Assembly: GCA_965249185.1 (NCBI GenBank)
Contig: CBDFLS010000001.1
Location: 186,001-250,000 of the forward strand
Direction: 5' to 3'
From: CBDFLS01 sp965249185
GTDB lineage: Bacteria; Chloroflexota; Dehalococcoidia; Lucifugimonadales; Australimonadaceae
DNA: 64,000 bases
A program made the position numbers and the translations under genes. Each line of letters opens with the position of its first letter. The first letter of the stretch is position 1. This document shows, in pieces, positions 15,788 through 25,046 of this stretch. The notes beneath the pieces were generated by a model. It ran no database searches and had not been told where the DNA came from. It worked only from the letters and a program-made list of their open reading frames with translations.

Positions 15788-17062
15788 CTAGTTGGGAGTG
15801 TTGCCGCCGCCGTCCACCGCCTCTTCCGTGTAGTGTACGCGGACCTTCTTTATACGGCGCCCCAGCGTTGAGTACACCTCCAGGCTCAAACCGTCCGCCT
15901 GCACCCGGTCGCCGGGGCTTGGAATCTTGCCAAGCTGGTTATAGAGGAACCCCCCGAGCGTATCGAACCCCACTCCGGCTATGGCCGAGCGGAACACTTC
16001 ATTAAAGGTGTCCAGGGAGACCCGGGCATCCACCACGGCCTCGCCTCCTCCGGTCATCTCAATGCTAGGCTCATCGGTATCGAACTCGTCCTCTATCTCG
16101 CCAACGATCTCTTCGAGCGCGTCCTCAATGGTCACAATGCCGGCCACGCCTCCATACTCGTCCACCACCACCGCGATATGGATATGCAGCTCCTGGAGCT
16201 CCTGGAGCAGCTCGTCCACCCGCTTCGACTCGGGGACAAAGAAGGAGGGCCGCACGAGTTGCTCCAGCGACTGCCTTGCCGCCGTATCGGGGCCGATGGC
16301 CGTCAGCAGGTCGCGCGCGTAGAGGATCCCCACCACGTTGTCCAGCGTCTCGCGGTAGACGGGCAAGCGGCTGTGCCCGCTCTCCCGCACCATCTCGCTG
16401 GCCTGCTCCAGGGTGCTCTCGACGTTCACCGCCGACACGTCCACTCGGGGGACCATAACCTCACGGACCGCCGTTTCCTCCAGATTAAGGATGGCGTGAA
16501 TCATGGCCCGCTCCCTGGGCTCCAACGGCTCCTCGGCGATCTGCTCTTCCACTGAATGAGTGGCCTCCGACGAGCGATCTGTTGCACGCCGGGCAGGACG
16601 GAATGGCCCCGGCACCGCCAGCACCGCCAGCCGCAGCAGCGTCCTCCAAGGCCATAAACCCACCAAAGCAACAGGGGAGAGGCGAAGCACCATGCCCGTG
16701 GAAAGCCGGCCCACCAGGGCCGACAGCAGCCAGTGAAGGAGCCCCATGGCGACCCCAATGAGGACCAGGGCGAGTAGGGTTATCGGCCAGGCCACGTCCA
16801 ACCGGACTGCTAGGAGAGCGACCCCAAAGGAGAAGCTGGCCGCGACACTGACCAGCCGGAGAGCCGCCAGCAGCCGCTGATGCTCATCGGCTGAGGCCCC
16901 GAGCGTCCGCACCGCCGAGGCCTGCAGACCCGTGTCGGGGAGAATCGCCTTCAGCTTGCCGCGCCGGATGCGCCACAGGAGCCTCTGGACGCCGCCAAGG
17001 ACGGAAAAGGTGAGCGCCGAGAGCACCAGAAAGACCAGGACGAGGGTACTATCGCTATCCAA
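15788..17062 (-). CDS. CorC/HlyC-family protein with CBS domains
   Basis: A 424-residue membrane protein. The first 170 residues hold hydrophobic segments at about 7-27, 70-90, 92-115 and 125-150, as in the CNNM/DUF21 family although divergent. Two CBS domains follow (VMVPRVDVSAV at about 205 and RPSFFVPESKRV near 275), with the VVDEYGGVAGIVTIEDALEEIVGEI signature and a C-terminal CorC_HlyC domain. Relatives act in Mg2+/Co2+ efflux or stress resistance. Start is TTG at 17062, overlapping the glmU stop by eight bases; an AAGGAGGGG lies slightly far upstream. It is the second gene of a glmU-led unit. Confidence 0.85.
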   Translation of the reverse strand: MDSDSTLVLVFLVLSALTFSVLGGVQRLLWRIRRGKLKAILPDTGLQASAVRTLGASADEHQRLLAALRLVSVAASFSFGVALLAVRLDVAWPITLLALVLIGVAMGLLHWLLSALVGRLSTGMVLRLSPVALVGLWPWRTLLRLAVLAVPGPFRPARRATDRSSEATHSVEEQIAEEPLEPRERAMIHAILNLEETAVREVMVPRVDVSAVNVESTLEQASEMVRESGHSRLPVYRETLDNVVGILYARDLLTAIGPDTAARQSLEQLVRPSFFVPESKRVDELLQELQELHIHIAVVVDEYGGVAGIVTIEDALEEIVGEIEDEFDTDEPSIEMTGGGEAVVDARVSLDTFNEVFRSAIAGVGFDTLGGFLYNQLGKIPSPGDRVQADGLSLEVYSTLGRRIKKVRVHYTEEAVDGGGNTPN

Positions 17063-18473
17063 GGGAGGTCTTCCCCTCCTTCGCCGGACCCCTTGAGGCC
17101 GTGCGCCTGCTCGTCATCAAGCCGCGGGCCGGCATGCCGGCCACCGTCGTATCGGGAGGCACATCGTGGGTGACGACAGCGCCCGCGCCTGTAATGGCCC
17201 GCGCGCCCACCTTGACGGGCGCCACCAGCATCGTATCGCTGCCAATCAGGGCGCCCTCCCCGATCTCCGTAACGTGCTTGGCAACGCCGTCGTAGTTACA
17301 GGTGACCGTGCCGGCGCCGATGTTCACCCCCGGCCCCAGAATGGCGTTGCCTATGTAGGAGAAATGGCCCACGCGGCATCCCGCGCCGATACGGCTCTCC
17401 TTGATCTCCACGTGGCTTCCTACATGGACGCCACGCTCCAGGTGGGCGCCGGGCCGCAGATGACAATAGGGGCCCACCTCCGCCCGCTCTTCCAAGATGG
17501 CGCCCTCAAGCACCGAGCCCCCAACGGTGCACTCCTCGCCGAGAACGGTGTTGCTAATAAGCGCGTTGGGACCGATGGTGACTCCCCGGGCAACCCGGCT
17601 GGTCCCGTGAATCGCGGTGTTTGGCAGCACCACCACGTCTTCGTCCAGCGTCACTGTGGAGTGGAGGTACGTGGTGGCGGGGTCCTGGAGCGTCACCCCC
17701 CGCTCCATCCAGTGGTGGCGGAGCCGCTGTTGCATGGCCGATTCCGCCCGAGCAAGCTCGCCCCGCGTATTGATGCCTATCACTTCCAGGGGAACCTCCA
17801 GCGGCACAGCCTCAATTACCAGGTTGTCCTCCGCCGCCAGGGCGACCAGATCGGTGAGATAGTATTCGCCGGAGGCGTGTCGCGGCAGCCGCTCCAGCGC
17901 CGCTCTCGTCCAGGAGACGGCGAGACAGTAGACGCCTACGTTGATCTCGACCGGCGCCGTGGAGAGGGGTCCCGCCTCCGAAGACTCCACGATGGATACG
18001 GGCCTGCCTGCATCGTCCCGCTGGAGCCGTCCCAGGCCCTGGGCATCGGAGGCCGGCACGACGGCGGTGAGAAGCGAGACGGTGGCTTGTGTTTCCAGAT
18101 GCCGGCGTACCAGCCCCTCGAGCATATCGGCCCGGACCAAGGGAGCATCGCCGTTCAGGACCAGGAGCTGCTCGTGGCGGGAGTCGACGTGCGGCAGAGC
18201 GGCAATAAGCGCGCGTCCGGTGCCCAAAGGGTCCCGCTGCTCGACACACTCCACGCCATCGCCCAGGGCGGCGGAGATCTCATCCCGGTCGCGCGGGGCC
18301 ACCACTACCTGGGTTGCCGACGGCCCGAACTGCTGTGCGCTCCGGACGACGTGCCGGAGCATGGGCTCACCGGCGATGAGGTGCAGCACTTTCGGAAGCC
18401 GCGAGCGCATGCGAACGCCCCGGCCCGCCGCCAACACGATAGCTGTCCACTTCTCCATCCGCCGGTAAATCAC
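17055..18473 (-). CDS. glmU: Bifunctional N-acetylglucosamine-1-phosphate uridyltransferase / glucosamine-1-phosphate acetyltransferase
   Basis: A 472-residue enzyme making UDP-GlcNAc for cell envelope polymers. The N-terminal pyrophosphorylase domain has LAAGRGVRMRSRLPKVLH, EQRDPLGTG, LNGDAPL and the EINVGVYC region. The C-terminal left-handed beta helix has hexapeptide repeats, YCHLRPGAHL, KESRIGAG, the SYIGNA and NIGAGTVTCNYDG catalytic segments and the final GAGAVVTHDVP. Length matches GlmU. The GTG at 18473 has GAGGG seven bases upstream; an ATG five codons later (18458) is an alternative. The gene diverges from the nitrilase-family gene. Confidence 0.93.
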   Translation of the reverse strand: MIYRRMEKWTAIVLAAGRGVRMRSRLPKVLHLIAGEPMLRHVVRSAQQFGPSATQVVVAPRDRDEISAALGDGVECVEQRDPLGTGRALIAALPHVDSRHEQLLVLNGDAPLVRADMLEGLVRRHLETQATVSLLTAVVPASDAQGLGRLQRDDAGRPVSIVESSEAGPLSTAPVEINVGVYCLAVSWTRAALERLPRHASGEYYLTDLVALAAEDNLVIEAVPLEVPLEVIGINTRGELARAESAMQQRLRHHWMERGVTLQDPATTYLHSTVTLDEDVVVLPNTAIHGTSRVARGVTIGPNALISNTVLGEECTVGGSVLEGAILEERAEVGPYCHLRPGAHLERGVHVGSHVEIKESRIGAGCRVGHFSYIGNAILGPGVNIGAGTVTCNYDGVAKHVTEIGEGALIGSDTMLVAPVKVGARAITGAGAVVTHDVPPDTTVAGMPARGLMTSRRTASRGPAKEGKTSLG

Positions 18474-18593
18474 GCGATGTCCCTCAGCCGCTCCCAAGCA
18501 GCTTCAGGCCACCGTCCGTTTCACCTTCAGGAGTATCCACTGACAGTCCCAGCATAGGTTAGGTGGCGGAAGAGTGTCAAGAAAGCCGTGGTC

Positions 18594-18621
18594 TTGGCGT
18601 CCCTGGGCCCGGTGCTATAAT
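18594..18621 (+). promoter_or_regulatory. Promoter of the nitrilase-family gene
   Basis: TTGGCG (18594-18599), 16-base spacer, TATAAT (18616-18621). The start point would be about 45 bases before the ATG at 18672. Confidence 0.65.
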
Positions 18622-18671
18622 CCGCCGGCAAGAACGGAATCATGCGGACGGCCGCACGCCGAGGAGGGGCC

Positions 18672-19541
18672 ATGGCAAGAGTTGTGCGGAGTGGACTCGT
18701 CCAGGCTTCCTTCGATGGCGACGGGTCCGGCGATATCCAGGCCATCAAACAGCGGATGATGGACAAGCATCTCGCGCTCATCGAGAAGGCGGCGGGCGCG
18801 GGGGTCCAGGCGCTGTGCCTGCAAGAGCTCTTCAACGGCCCCTACTTCCCCGCCGAGCAGAACATCCGTTGGTACGAGATGGCGGAGCCTATCCCCGGCG
18901 GGCCGACGGTCCAGACGATGCAGGAGGTGGCCAAGCAGCACGGGATGGTCATGGTGGTCTCCATCTACGAGGAGGAGATGCCAGGGGTCTATTACAACAC
19001 CGCCGCAGTGCTCGATGCCGACGGCGCCTACTTGGGCAAGTACCGCAAGACCCACATCCCTCACATCGCGCCCAGCTTCTCCGAGAAGCTCTACTTCCGG
19101 CCCGGAAACCTCGGCTACCCGGTCTTCTCCACGCAGGTCGGCCGGATAGGCGTCTACATCTGCTACGACCGGCACTTCCCCGAAGGCGCCCGCGCCCTGG
19201 GCCTGAACGGCGCGGAGATCGTCTTCAACCCCTCGGCCACGGTGGCGGGCCTCTCCGAGCACCTGTGGAGTCTGGAACAACGCGCCCACGCCATCGCCAA
19301 CGGCTACTTCGTGGGCACCATCAACCGGGTCGGCCGTGAGCAGCCCTGGGATTGGGGCGAGTTCTACGGCTCCAGCTACTTCTGCGATCCCACCGGCAAG
19401 GTCCTCGCCCAGGGCTCCCGCGACCGGGACGAGGTGGTGATCGCAGACCTAGACTTGGACCAGATCCGGGAGGTGCGCCAGACCTGGCAGTTCTTCCGCG
19501 ACCGCCGTCCGGACCAGTACGGGGACCTGGTCACTCCCTGA
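18672..19541 (+). CDS. Nitrilase-superfamily amidohydrolase (beta-ureidopropionase/N-carbamoylputrescine amidase-like)
   Basis: A 289-residue member of the carbon-nitrogen hydrolase family. The catalytic triad is visible: Glu in CLQELFNGPYF, Lys in KYRKTHIPH and Cys in YICYDRHFPE. The LFNGPYF and RKTHIPH contexts resemble beta-ureidopropionase and N-carbamoyl amidases, enzymes that hydrolyse carbamoyl amides to ammonia and CO2. The exact substrate is not determined and no pyrimidine-degradation neighbours are present. The start was set at 18672 because GAGGAGGGG precedes it. Promoter upstream, tRNA genes downstream; it appears to be monocistronic. Confidence 0.88.
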   Translation: MARVVRSGLVQASFDGDGSGDIQAIKQRMMDKHLALIEKAAGAGVQALCLQELFNGPYFPAEQNIRWYEMAEPIPGGPTVQTMQEVAKQHGMVMVVSIYEEEMPGVYYNTAAVLDADGAYLGKYRKTHIPHIAPSFSEKLYFRPGNLGYPVFSTQVGRIGVYICYDRHFPEGARALGLNGAEIVFNPSATVAGLSEHLWSLEQRAHAIANGYFVGTINRVGREQPWDWGEFYGSSYFCDPTGKVLAQGSRDRDEVVIADLDLDQIREVRQTWQFFRDRRPDQYGDLVTP

Positions 19542-19589
19542 GCAAGCTCGCTACCCCGCCGCCCAGCCGGGCCACGCACTGCCCCATGC

Positions 19590-19595
19590 TATAAT
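19590..19595 (+). promoter_or_regulatory. -10 box of the tRNA-Ser pair
   Basis: TATAAT eight bases upstream of the first tRNA-Ser gene. No clear -35 element was found. Confidence 0.5.
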
Positions 19596-19602
19596 CGCCA
19601 CG

Positions 19603-19692
19603 GGAGAGGTGGCTGAGCGGCTGAAGGCGACGGTCTCGAAAACCGTTTTCCGACTTGTCGGAACGTGGGTTCGAATCCCACCCTCTCCGCCA
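19603..19692 (+). tRNA. tRNA-Ser (anticodon CGA)
   Basis: Acceptor strands GGAGAGG and CCTCTCC pair, followed by discriminator G and an encoded CCA. The anticodon stem ACGGT/ACCGT encloses CTCGAAA, giving CGA (reads UCG). A long variable arm (TTTTCCGACTTGTCGGAA region) marks it as a class II serine tRNA. The T-arm has GGTTCGAATCC. Confidence 0.96.
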
Positions 19693-19726
19693 ATGCCGCC
19701 ACCCTTTGGCGGCTCGCCCCTTTACC

Positions 19727-19816
19727 GGAGAGGTGCTGGAGCGGCCGAACAGGCACGCCTGGAAAGCGTGTAGAGGCTTTGGTCTCTCGCGGGTTCGAAT
19801 CCCGCCCTCTCCGCCA
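19727..19816 (+). tRNA. tRNA-Ser (anticodon GGA)
   Basis: Acceptor GGAGAGG/CCTCTCC with G and encoded CCA. The anticodon stem CACGC/GCGTG encloses CTGGAAA, giving GGA (reads UCC/UCU). The long variable arm is present. It lies 34 bases after the first tRNA-Ser and shares its acceptor stem; the two are probably co-transcribed. IS1595 copy 2 begins 50 bases downstream. Confidence 0.96.
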
Positions 19817-19866
19817 TCCCATTCCCGTTGCAGGCCCGTATTCCGCTCTCGTAGCCGTTTTTAAAA

Positions 19867-20711
19867 GGGTATAGTCCCAAAACAGCCACCTGTGAGAGAA
19901 TGGTGGCATGGGACGGAAGATTGGGTGCCCTCGATGTCAACACGCCAAGAGCTGGAGCATTCGGCGAGGTAAGAGTCGTTGTGCAGCCTGCCACTACGAG
20001 TGGGTGCCCAGGGCGCTGCCGCTTCGGTTGTCGCCAGGGGAGTGGCGGCGACTGTTGCGCTGGTTCGTCTTGGGGCAGAGTGCCGAGGTGATTGCCCAGG
20101 AGGCCCGCCTGGAGCGAAAGCGAGTCCTGCGAGCCCTGATCGTGGTGCGCCAGGCCATGGTCCGGGACGTTCCCCATGTCTTCTCCGGCGTGGTGGAGGT
20201 CGACGAGACCTACCTGGGAGGTTCCTGGCGCAACAGGCGCCTGGCAAAGCGTGTTCAGGGCACGAAGCGGGGCCGTGGAACCACTAAGCAAGCTGTCTTT
20301 GGGATCCTGTGTCGAGGTGGCCTGGTGTGGGCGCAAGTGGTACCTAACGTGGAAGCCAAGACGCTGCTGCCGCTCCTGCACCAACGCGTGCAACGTGGCT
20401 CCATCGTCTGCTCGGACACCTTTACCAGCTACACGGGCGTCGCAGCGGGGGGCTACGTCCACCGGCTTGTGGACCACAGCCAGGCGTTCAGCGATCGGCA
20501 AGGGAGCCACGTCAACGGCTTGGAGGGCTTCTGGGGTTATCTCAAGCGGCGTCTGGCAGCCAAAGGGGGAGTCCGCCGAGAACGGCTGCCCCTCTATCTT
20601 GCTGAGTATGTCTGGCGCTACAATCATCGGCGTCTGTTGGGACCAGAACAGGTTAAGACATTGTTCAAGCTGCTTCAAAGCTAATCCGGTGGCTAAAACG
20701 GGACTTTACCC
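19867..20711 (+). mobile_element. IS1595-family insertion sequence, copy 2 (intact)
   Basis: The 845-bp element has imperfect 24-bp terminal inverted repeats (GGGTATAGTCCC... and GGGTAAAGTCCC...; 18 of 24 match). It is flanked by a perfect 8-bp target duplication, TTTTAAAA, at 19859-19866 and 20712-20719. An 8-bp duplication is the family norm. It is inserted between tRNA-Ser and dprA, with the transposase in the same direction as dprA. Confidence 0.97.
19908..20684 (+). CDS. IS1595-family transposase
   Basis: A 258-residue DDE transposase of the ISXO2-like type. The N-terminal zinc ribbon has CPRC and CAAC pairs around an Arg/Lys-rich loop. The catalytic core shows Asp in VEVDETYLGG, Asp in VCSDTFTSY, and the acidic/His region with HVNGLEGFWGYLKRRL. 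The tail YLAEYVWRYNHRR is the conserved family end. The frame is complete and nearly identical to the copy at 52642-53418. Start is the ATG 41 bases inside the left inverted repeat. Confidence 0.96.
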   Translation: MGRKIGCPRCQHAKSWSIRRGKSRCAACHYEWVPRALPLRLSPGEWRRLLRWFVLGQSAEVIAQEARLERKRVLRALIVVRQAMVRDVPHVFSGVVEVDETYLGGSWRNRRLAKRVQGTKRGRGTTKQAVFGILCRGGLVWAQVVPNVEAKTLLPLLHQRVQRGSIVCSDTFTSYTGVAAGGYVHRLVDHSQAFSDRQGSHVNGLEGFWGYLKRRLAAKGGVRRERLPLYLAEYVWRYNHRRLLGPEQVKTLFKLLQS

Positions 20712-20739
20712 TTTTAAAATATCGTCCCAAGAGTGAACC

Positions 20740-21870
20740 GTGGAACGTGAACTCGCATATTGGGTGGCCTTCAGCCGGATACCGTCGGTCGGCCGGGTGC
20801 GCTTCACCCTGCTGGAGAAGCACTTCGGCTCCCTGGAGAAGGCCTGGAGCGCCGGGACCGGCGAGCTGCGGGCCGCGGGCCTGGACCCCAACGTCGTCAA
20901 CGCGATAGCCGCCGTGCGCGGACGGGTCCAGCCGGATGAGGAGTTGACGCGGCTCGAGCGCGCGGGAGTCCAGGCCATCACCTGGCACGACGACGCGTAC
21001 CCCGAGCTGTTGCGCCACATCCCCGACCTGCCTCCGATCCTCTTCGTGAAAGGCTCGCTGCTGCCACAGGACGGCCGGTCCGTCACGGTGGTGGGCACGC
21101 GCAAGGCCACGGCCTACGGCCGCGAGGTGGCCCGGCATCTGGCTGGAGACCTGGCACGGCAAGGAGTCACTGTCGTCAGCGGGCTGGCCCGGGGCATCGA
21201 CGGCGTGGCCCATCGCGCGGCCCTGGACGCCGGCGGACGGACTATCGCGGTGCTCGGGTCAGGTATCGACGTTATCTACCCGCCGGAGCACGCTAACCTG
21301 GCTGACGAGGTCCAGCACCACGGCGCCGTGGTGAGCGAGTATCCACTGGGCACCCGGCCAGAAGCCCGCAATTTTCCGCGCCGTAACCGGTTGCTCAGCG
21401 GCCTTACGCTCGGTACCCTGGTGGTGGAGGCTGGCGAGGCGAGCGGCGCCCTCTGGTCCGTTCGTCACGCGCTGGAGCAGGGGCGCGAGGTGTTCTGCGT
21501 GCCTGGCAGCATCTACTCCCCCGCCAGCCGGCTGACGAACACCCTCATCCAGGAGGGAGCCAAACTGGTCTTGGGCGTGGAGGACATTCTGGAGGAGCTC
21601 AACTTGACCGCCGTGGCCGCATCGCAGGAGCCGCTGCCCGGCCTGCTGACCGCCGACACGCCTGATGAAGCACAGCTCCTCACCCTGCTCAGCGCCGAGC
21701 CGGTGCACATCGATGCGCTGAGCCGCCAGAGCCAACTCTCCATCACATCCGTCAGCGGTGCCCTGACGCTCATGGAGATGAAGGGCCTGGTGCGCCAGGT
21801 GGGAACCATGAACTACATCCGAACACGAGAGGCTTCGGAAGAGTACCGGACCTCGCTCGTGGCCCGGTAG
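20740..21870 (+). CDS. dprA: DNA-processing protein DprA
   Basis: A 376-residue DprA/Smf protein, which binds single-stranded DNA and loads RecA during natural transformation or recombination. An N-terminal HhH/SAM-like region is followed by the Rossmann-like domain with VVGTRKATAYG, VSGLARGIDGVAHRAAL, AVLGSGIDVIYPPEH and NFPRRNRLLSGL, and then a C-terminal winged-helix (QLSITSVSGALTLMEMKGLVRQ). The GTG start at 20740 lies only 28 bases after the IS1595 right end, so the element has replaced or split the native upstream region. It is first in a long operon with topA and xerC. Confidence 0.93.
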   Translation: MERELAYWVAFSRIPSVGRVRFTLLEKHFGSLEKAWSAGTGELRAAGLDPNVVNAIAAVRGRVQPDEELTRLERAGVQAITWHDDAYPELLRHIPDLPPILFVKGSLLPQDGRSVTVVGTRKATAYGREVARHLAGDLARQGVTVVSGLARGIDGVAHRAALDAGGRTIAVLGSGIDVIYPPEHANLADEVQHHGAVVSEYPLGTRPEARNFPRRNRLLSGLTLGTLVVEAGEASGALWSVRHALEQGREVFCVPGSIYSPASRLTNTLIQEGAKLVLGVEDILEELNLTAVAASQEPLPGLLTADTPDEAQLLTLLSAEPVHIDALSRQSQLSITSVSGALTLMEMKGLVRQVGTMNYIRTREASEEYRTSLVAR

Positions 21871-21876
21871 CCCGCC

Positions 21877-24000
21877 ATGGCCAAGTCATCCAAACGACAT
21901 CTCGTGGTGGTGGAGTCGCCGGCCAAGGCCAAGACCATCGGCCGCTACCTTGGCGCCAGCTACACCGTCAAGGCCTCCATGGGCCATGTGCGCGACCTGC
22001 CGGGAGGCAAGCTGGGCGTAGAGGTGGACAACGGCTTCCGCCCCCAATACGCGGTGCTCAAAGAGAAGCGGAGCGTAATCGCCGAGCTGAAGAAGGCCAC
22101 GGAGGGCGCCGCATCGGTGTACCTGGCCACCGACCCCGACCGTGAAGGCGAAGCCATCTCCTGGCACCTGAAAGAGGCCGCCGGCTGGAAGCGCATACCG
22201 GTCCACCGGGTGGTCTTCCACGAGATCACCCCCGAGGCCATCCGTGAGGCCTTCCTACACCCGCGCGACATCGATATGCGGCTGGTGAACGCCCAGCAGG
22301 CCCGGCGCATCCTCGACCGGCTGGTGGGCTACCAGCTCAGCCCCCTGCTCTGGCGGAAGGTCCAGCGAGGGCTCTCCGCCGGGCGCGTTCAGTCGGTGGC
22401 GCTGCAGCTTGTGGTGGAGCGCGACCGGGAGATAGCCGCCTTCACTCCAGTCGAGCACTGGCTGCTCGGAGTCTCGCTTCAGCCCGAGGGGTCTCCCTCC
22501 TTCTCGGCGAGGCTCCAGGCCATAGCCGACGACCGGAAGCGCGTGCCCCTGGCCAATCAGGCCGCCACCGAAGTGGTCGTCAACGACCTTGTAAACGCCG
22601 CCTACGCCGTGGTCAAAGTGGACCGGCGGGAGGCCCGTCGGCAGCCGGCGCCCCCTTTCATCACCAGCACGCTCCAGCAGGAGGCCTGGCGTAAGCTCCG
22701 GTTCTCCGCCCGCAAGACCATGACCGTCGCCCAGCAGCTCTACGAGGGGCTGCCCCTGGGCAAAGAGGGGAGCGTGGGTCTCATCACCTACATGCGCACC
22801 GACTCGCCCCAGGTGGCGGCCAGCGCGGTCCGGGATACCCGCGACTACATCCGCGCCCACTTCGGCGAGGCCTCCCTCCCCAAGACGCCGCGCCGCCATG
22901 CCTCCAAGTCCAAAAGCGCCCAGGAGGCCCACGAGGCGATACGCCCCACCGACGTCGACCGGACCCCCGACGCCCTCCAACCCCACCTGTCGCGAGACCA
23001 CCTCCGCCTCTACGACCTGATATGGAAACGGATGGTGGCCAGTCAGATGAGCGACCTGGTCCAGGACGTGACCCAGGTCGACATCTCGGCCAAGGGCCGC
23101 TCCGGCGAGGCGTATGGGTTTCGAGCCCAGGGCTCCGTCGTCACCTTCCCCGGCTTCCGCGCCCTCTATATGGAGAGCACCGATGACGCCGACGAGGAGC
23201 AGGAGTTGACGCTGCCGAAGCTGAGCGCGGGGCAGGCCTTGAGCTGCCTGGGCCTGAAGCCGGAGCAGCGCTTCACTCAGCCGCCGGCCCCCTACAACGA
23301 GGCGAGCCTCATCAAGTCGCTGGAGGAGAAGGGCATCGGGCGCCCCAGCACCTACGCTCCCATCATCAGCACCATCGTGGACCGCCAGTACGTGCTCCGG
23401 GAGCGCGGGGTCCTCCACGCCACCCGCCTCGGCGAGGTCGTCAACGACCAGCTCACCGGCCACTTTCCCGAGATCATGGACCCGGGCTTCACGGCCCAAC
23501 TCGAGGAGCGGCTGGACCGGGTGGCCAGCGGCGAGCAGGAATGGGTGCCGCTGCTGCAGGAGTTCTACCAACCCTTCGCTCTGGCTCTGGAGAAGGCCCA
23601 GGAGGAGATGCCTCGGGTCAAGGTGGAGGAGCCCACGGAGGAGGTCTGCGAGGTCTGCGGCCGGCCCATGGTGATAAAACGGGGACGGTTTGGCCCCTTC
23701 CTCTCCTGCTCCGGCTTCCCCGAGTGCAAGACCAGCCGTCCGCTGCTCCAGAAGACGGGTGTGGCCTGTCCCAAGTGCGGTGGCGATCTGGTGCAGCGCA
23801 GGGGGAGAGACAAGGGCCGCACCTTCTACGGCTGCTCGAACTATCCCAAGTGCGACTTCACCGTGAGCCGCCAGCCTCTGGAGGCGCCGTGCCCAGAGTG
23901 CAGCGGACTTCTGGTCGCCGCGGGCCGTGGTCGCGCCCAGTGCACCAGGTGCGCCTACAGAGGGGCCGTCCCGGAGTTGGAGACGGCGGAGGCGCCGTGA
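21877..24000 (+). CDS. topA: DNA topoisomerase I
   Basis: A 707-residue type IA topoisomerase that relaxes negative supercoils. The Toprim domain has VVVESPAKAKTI and TDPDREGEAISWH. The active-site Tyr is in GLITYMRTDS, and EAIRPTD and GIGRPSTYAPII are further family blocks. Three C-terminal zinc ribbons follow from about residue 590: CEVCGRPM...CSGFPEC, CPKCGGD...CSNYPKC and CPECSG...CTRC. It starts six bases after dprA and its stop overlaps the xerC start. Confidence 0.96.
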   Translation: MAKSSKRHLVVVESPAKAKTIGRYLGASYTVKASMGHVRDLPGGKLGVEVDNGFRPQYAVLKEKRSVIAELKKATEGAASVYLATDPDREGEAISWHLKEAAGWKRIPVHRVVFHEITPEAIREAFLHPRDIDMRLVNAQQARRILDRLVGYQLSPLLWRKVQRGLSAGRVQSVALQLVVERDREIAAFTPVEHWLLGVSLQPEGSPSFSARLQAIADDRKRVPLANQAATEVVVNDLVNAAYAVVKVDRREARRQPAPPFITSTLQQEAWRKLRFSARKTMTVAQQLYEGLPLGKEGSVGLITYMRTDSPQVAASAVRDTRDYIRAHFGEASLPKTPRRHASKSKSAQEAHEAIRPTDVDRTPDALQPHLSRDHLRLYDLIWKRMVASQMSDLVQDVTQVDISAKGRSGEAYGFRAQGSVVTFPGFRALYMESTDDADEEQELTLPKLSAGQALSCLGLKPEQRFTQPPAPYNEASLIKSLEEKGIGRPSTYAPIISTIVDRQYVLRERGVLHATRLGEVVNDQLTGHFPEIMDPGFTAQLEERLDRVASGEQEWVPLLQEFYQPFALALEKAQEEMPRVKVEEPTEEVCEVCGRPMVIKRGRFGPFLSCSGFPECKTSRPLLQKTGVACPKCGGDLVQRRGRDKGRTFYGCSNYPKCDFTVSRQPLEAPCPECSGLLVAAGRGRAQCTRCAYRGAVPELETAEAP

Positions 24001-25046
24001 CCGCCGGACTCATGCTGCCCCTTCTGTCCCACTATCAGCGGCACCTGCTCGCCAGCCGGGGTCTGTCGCCGCTCACCGTCCGCAACTATGTGGCAGACCT
24101 GTCCCCCTTCGTGGAGTATCTCCAGAAGCAGGGGATCGAGCTAGCGGATGACGCCTCCAGCCTGCGCCGGTTTGTGGAGCGCCACGGCGCCTCCCACGTC
24201 TCGCAGGAGTACCGGTATGTGGTCCGCGACTACGTGGCGTGGCTGCTGGAGCGCCGCCGCCTGGGAGCGGGGCGCCGCACCGGCCAGCTCGGCCACCAGC
24301 GGGCCAGCGTGGTCCGCGCGCTGGCGGCCCTCCGCTCATTCTTCAAGCATCTGGTCTCGCAAGGGCACGTGCCCGACGCCCCGCTCTGGGCGCCACGCTC
24401 CACGCTGATGCGTCAGTTCATGCCCCGGGTCTCCCGGCGCCTGCCGGATACCCTCTCGCCCACCGAGGCGGCGCAGCTCATGGAGTCTCCCGGCCGGGCC
24501 GGCTCGGCCAGCGGCAGGGCTCTGGCGCTCCGCGACACCGCCCTGTTGGAGCTCCTTTACGGCGGCGGCCTGCGAGTCAGCGAGACGGCCGGCCTCGATA
24601 CGACCGGGCTCTCCCTGGAGGCACGGCGCGTCCGCGTGTTGGGCAAGGGTCAGAAGGCGAGGGCGGTCCCGCTGGGCAGACCTGCCGCCGGCGCGCTAGG
24701 GCGGTACCTCCAAGACGGCCGTCCATCGCTGGCGGGCCGCCGCACCGACGGCGCCATCTTTCTCAACCGGCAGGGTGGCCGGCTCTCGGTCCGGGCCATT
24801 CAGCGGCTGGTGGCGCGGCATGCGGCGGCGGCGGGGCTACGGGCCGGCGTGCATCCGCACACGCTCCGCCACAGCTTCGCCACCCATCTCCTGGACGGCG
24901 GCGCCGACCTGCGAGTCGTCCAGGAGCTGTTGGGCCACTCGTCGCCGAGCGCCACTCAGGTGTACACTCATGTAAGCCAGCGCGAGGCCAAACGCGTATA
25001 CCTCGCCGCCCACCCCATAGCACGGAAGGAGACCTCCAAATCATGA
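23997..25046 (+). CDS. Tyrosine recombinase XerC/XerD-type
   Basis: A 349-residue site-specific recombinase that probably resolves chromosome dimers at a dif site. The N-terminal SAM-like DNA-binding domain (LTVRNYVADLSPFVEYL) precedes the catalytic domain with Arg in LYGGGLRVSE, the HxxR pair in HTLRHSFATHLL, His in LLGHSS and the nucleophile Tyr in TQVYTHV. The GTG at 23997 overlaps the topA TGA (GTGA); an ATG at 24012 is an alternative. Whether it is XerC or XerD cannot be told. It overlaps aroQ at the 3' end. Confidence 0.92.
   Translation: MTAGLMLPLLSHYQRHLLASRGLSPLTVRNYVADLSPFVEYLQKQGIELADDASSLRRFVERHGASHVSQEYRYVVRDYVAWLLERRRLGAGRRTGQLGHQRASVVRALAALRSFFKHLVSQGHVPDAPLWAPRSTLMRQFMPRVSRRLPDTLSPTEAAQLMESPGRAGSASGRALALRDTALLELLYGGGLRVSETAGLDTTGLSLEARRVRVLGKGQKARAVPLGRPAAGALGRYLQDGRPSLAGRRTDGAIFLNRQGGRLSVRAIQRLVARHAAAAGLRAGVHPHTLRHSFATHLLDGGADLRVVQELLGHSSPSATQVYTHVSQREAKRVYLAAHPIARKETSKS

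Noticed and set aside
22255..23571. 438-residue minus-strand frame over topA
   Set aside because: Antisense shadow; no motif support.
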